Shown here: piece by piece, positions 61,422 through 64,000 of the stretch
Numbering within the stretch: position 1 is the first letter of the stretch
How the letters are laid out: every line of letters starts with the position of its first letter
NCBI GenBank assembly: GCA_014706295.1
Contig: JACSVZ010000011.1
Span: 5,679,163 to 5,743,162, forward strand
Length of the DNA: 64,000 bases
Origin: Lycocorax pyrrhopterus obiensis
Lineage: Eukaryota; Chordata; Aves; Passeriformes; Paradisaeidae
Direction: 5' to 3'
Made by a program: the position numbers and the translations under genes
The notes under the pieces: model-generated
What the model was told of the DNA's origin: nothing
Database searches by the model: none
What the model saw: only the letters and a program-made list of their open reading frames with translations

Positions 61422-64000
61422 GTTACCCTCAGGCAGCTTGACCAGAAGCTGTAAGAGGAAACCAGACCTTGCCTTCCATGACCAGTAAACAGCAGGATGT
61501 TTGCATAAGGTTCCTGTTCTTCTCTTTCTATCCCTCACTGCTTGGTTTGAATCATTACCTTACATGCACTCCAGGATGAAAAGCCACAACGTATGTACGG
61601 CTATTTTCACAGTGGATGTTTTTCAGTTTCGGCCACACAAGGAATATTTACAGCAATAACAGAGGTGACAGCAGGACATTGCAGAGAAGCCCCCACCTTC
61701 CTGCAGTGTGACCAATGGGAAGCTTGCTCTGAAAGGATGTGCATCTAAAAACCACAGACACCTTCCCTGATCTACTGGTGTTCCTCTACAAATACCAACC
61801 AAACCCCAGCAACGGGCCCTGGCACTTTGGCCACTCTTGCGACTTTTTAACTACCGTGTCAATTACTCATCAGAGCATGGCTGAAAGGATTAGCACAACA
61901 GGCATGTTATAGCTAAAAAAAATATATAGAACTTAACTTCACACCCATCTACATTGTCAAAACCAACAACAAAACCCCAGCAAAATGTCTCTGGTCTCCA
62001 TGACAGTGACACTTCCAGGGACACCATTGGTTATCCTGTTTTATGGGTTGGTGGCGGTGGCTCAGTAACATTTCCAACCTTTTCTTTAACTTGTTCAATT
62101 ATAAAATCAACCTCATATAGACCAATTCATAAGCACAAACCCACAAACACTTTCTTGTTTAAAATGTGAAGAGACATCTTTTGACAAAAACTAGAGATTT
62201 AGTTAAGATTCAGTACAATAGGAAAGGTTTCCAAATTGCCTACTACTCAATGATCTGAAAATACTTTATAAATATTACATTATCTAAGTTTCAATGCGAC
62301 AATATTTCATACAACCATCCAGGCAACTAAATAGAGATATCTCTTTTGCAAGTTGAGGAATCTAAAGCACAGAAATATTAAACAAGTGTTAAAAGAAATT
62401 ACAAGATTTCTTCCCAGTACTACAAACAAACACAGATTTATTTTTTTTTTTTAGTCCAAGTCTGTTTTAACTTTCAGCTATTCCGACTTATTTCTTCCCT
62501 TTGCTTTTCTGGAGAAGACAGGATATTTAGAGCCTTCATGTGAGAATCCACTGCATTAAATATAGCCTGGCGAGCTGTTGAACAGAAGATCATTGTCCCT
62601 TACAGACTGACTAGCTGGCCAGTCCAGCTGGCCTGGATGCAATCTCTTTCTTGATCATTTTGTTTAAAGAATATATTTTGCTTTGGCACTTCTGCCACCT
62701 GCTCTTGTTTTCCATTGCTCCATGCCTGTGTAAGTGCTTGCCCACTTCAGTCTACACTTACCCTGACAGTGCAAAAATATTCTCTTTTCATGAAATAGAT
62801 TTCAAAACCTTCTTTCCGTAGTCAAATTTACTAATTTGCATTTTCATGCTTTAAGATGAAGCCAGACAAACCACAGGGAAGCTGTGTAATGGGAAGGGTC
62901 TCATACGGGTCTAACTGGGACAAAATCAGGGACATCTATCCCACCATCCATGAGCCCAAGTAGAAGTTTTTTGCCTCATCACTGAAGATGCCTCAGAATG
63001 GCACAAACGGCAAATCCTCTTTAATTTGGGGGGTGACTGAATGTAGACAGGCTGATTAGCTCAGCAAGTGATGGAGTAAGACCAGTGGCTTCAAATAGCC
63101 CAGAGGACAAGAACATACTTCACTCCACTCTCCTGCAGAGCACCTAAACATTACTGCCCAGCACTAGAGAGGCAAAACCCCATTACCTGCTCCTGGAGAG
63201 AAACAGGACAGCCTCCTTTTCCTCTTCTCCCAAGTTCCAGGCCATGTGTTTCCAAAGGAAAATAATTGCAGTAAGGCTCGATGCAAATCAGCTGAGGGAG
63301 CCGCCTCCCTCTCCACAGCTGCAGCAGGAGCGCAGCAGCAGCAGGAAGACCCCGGTTCAGTAAAACCACAGATTAAGAATGATTAACCTTTAGTCGGGTT
63401 TGCAGTGATCAGCGAGGTTGTAGCCAAGGGGCAACATCCTCCCACCACCCCACGGTTCCCAAGGTGGGACTTGCTGCTGCTCTGGATGCCAACGCAGCAA
63501 ACTCACATGTTCATTTTCAGTGTGGCTCTGAGGTTTACTAAGCAATGCTGGTCAAAGCGCTGTTATTGTTTGCCAATAGGAAAGAAAATAAAGTTCTTTT
63601 TTCTTCTCTTTAAATGCAGCCGTATTTTACTGCAAAGGAGGGGGAACTGAAAATAATTTTCTGCATCAGTATTATCAATTATCCAAAGCCCATTTGTACC
63701 ATTATGACTTTAATGTTCTCCCAATAGAAATATAATTCTCATTATTTTTATTGGGTTTTATTTTTATATTGCTATTAAATGCATATCACCAGATTTTCTG
63801 TTTTCTTAAACTGTGTGGGCCAAATATCCAGCCCAGTATGAAATCCTGACTTTGAAACTGTGCCCCTGGGCTCAGGCATGGATGAAACATGCACAATGGT
63901 GATGCTGAAATTGCTTAGGCATGGGATCATTTATACAAATAAAGCTATGCAAATAAACTTAGTGCTCTTGAATTTTACTGTAACCACCTAAGCATACTTG
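61422..64000. other. AT-rich unique non-coding DNA
   Basis: No gene, RNA or clear repeat was recognised to the window end. The interval 62350-62405 has a faint MIR-like look but is too diverged to call. A T11 run lies at about 62443-62453, and a GC-richer patch at about 63290-63500. Confidence 0.5.

Noticed and set aside
62350..62405. MIR-like sequence on the minus strand
   Set aside because: Only a few short pieces fit, and their spacing is not convincing.
1..64000. CRISPR arrays, bacterial operons, tRNA or rRNA genes
   Set aside because: I found no regularly spaced repeats, no bacterial-style gene packing and no recognisable structural RNA.

Overview
The window looks like non-coding nuclear DNA of a bird. 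Most of it is AT-rich and unique, with short GC-richer patches. The interspersed repeats I recognise are avian: several 3' fragments of CR1 LINEs, including the typical tail of short repeats resembling ATTCTATG, and one GC-rich solo LTR of a type I know from many bird genomes. Faint SINE-like (MIR/ancient amniote) remnants are also present. I see no bacterial or viral gene organisation. The species and chromosome cannot be named from the sequence alone.

I could not support any protein-coding exon, tRNA, rRNA or known microRNA. Open reading frames are short and mutually overlapping, or lie in GC-rich patches and the LTR, where long chance frames are expected. One 210-codon frame on the minus strand (10088-10720) is longer than chance suggests, but it resembles no family I know. 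The window is probably an intergenic gene desert or the inside of a very large intron.

Layout. 1-8.1 kb: unique AT-rich DNA with two homeodomain/POU-rich stretches that look like conserved non-coding elements (1920-2360 and 7070-7260). 8.1-14.1 kb: SINE-like remnants at 8109 and 9705, the long minus-strand frame, a well-preserved CR1 3' end (12705-12968) and an older CR1 remnant (13979-14040). 14-29 kb: mostly unique DNA with microsatellites at 17.96, 19.60 and 25.39 kb, a GC-rich block at 23.6 kb and a purine-rich stretch at 26.7-27.1 kb. 29-35.2 kb: a GC-rich patch, a plus-strand CR1 tail (29935-30047), a candidate regulatory block (31490-31880), a split SINE-like remnant near 33.2-33.4 kb and another CR1 fragment (35019-35210). 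35.2-44.4 kb: unique DNA with GC-rich patches. 44448-45381: solo LTR flanked by a probable 5-bp target duplication. 45.4-64 kb: unique DNA with a TA/CA microsatellite (48.2 kb), a possible regulatory block with an X-box-like site and a CpG cluster (55.9-56.5 kb), and a perfect 51-bp inverted repeat whose arms lie 1.4 kb apart (59926-59976 and 61371-61421).

The most distinctive structure is the 51-bp inverted repeat. It has abrupt ends and belongs to no repeat family I recognise. The regulatory candidates rest on motif content alone and need cross-species alignment.
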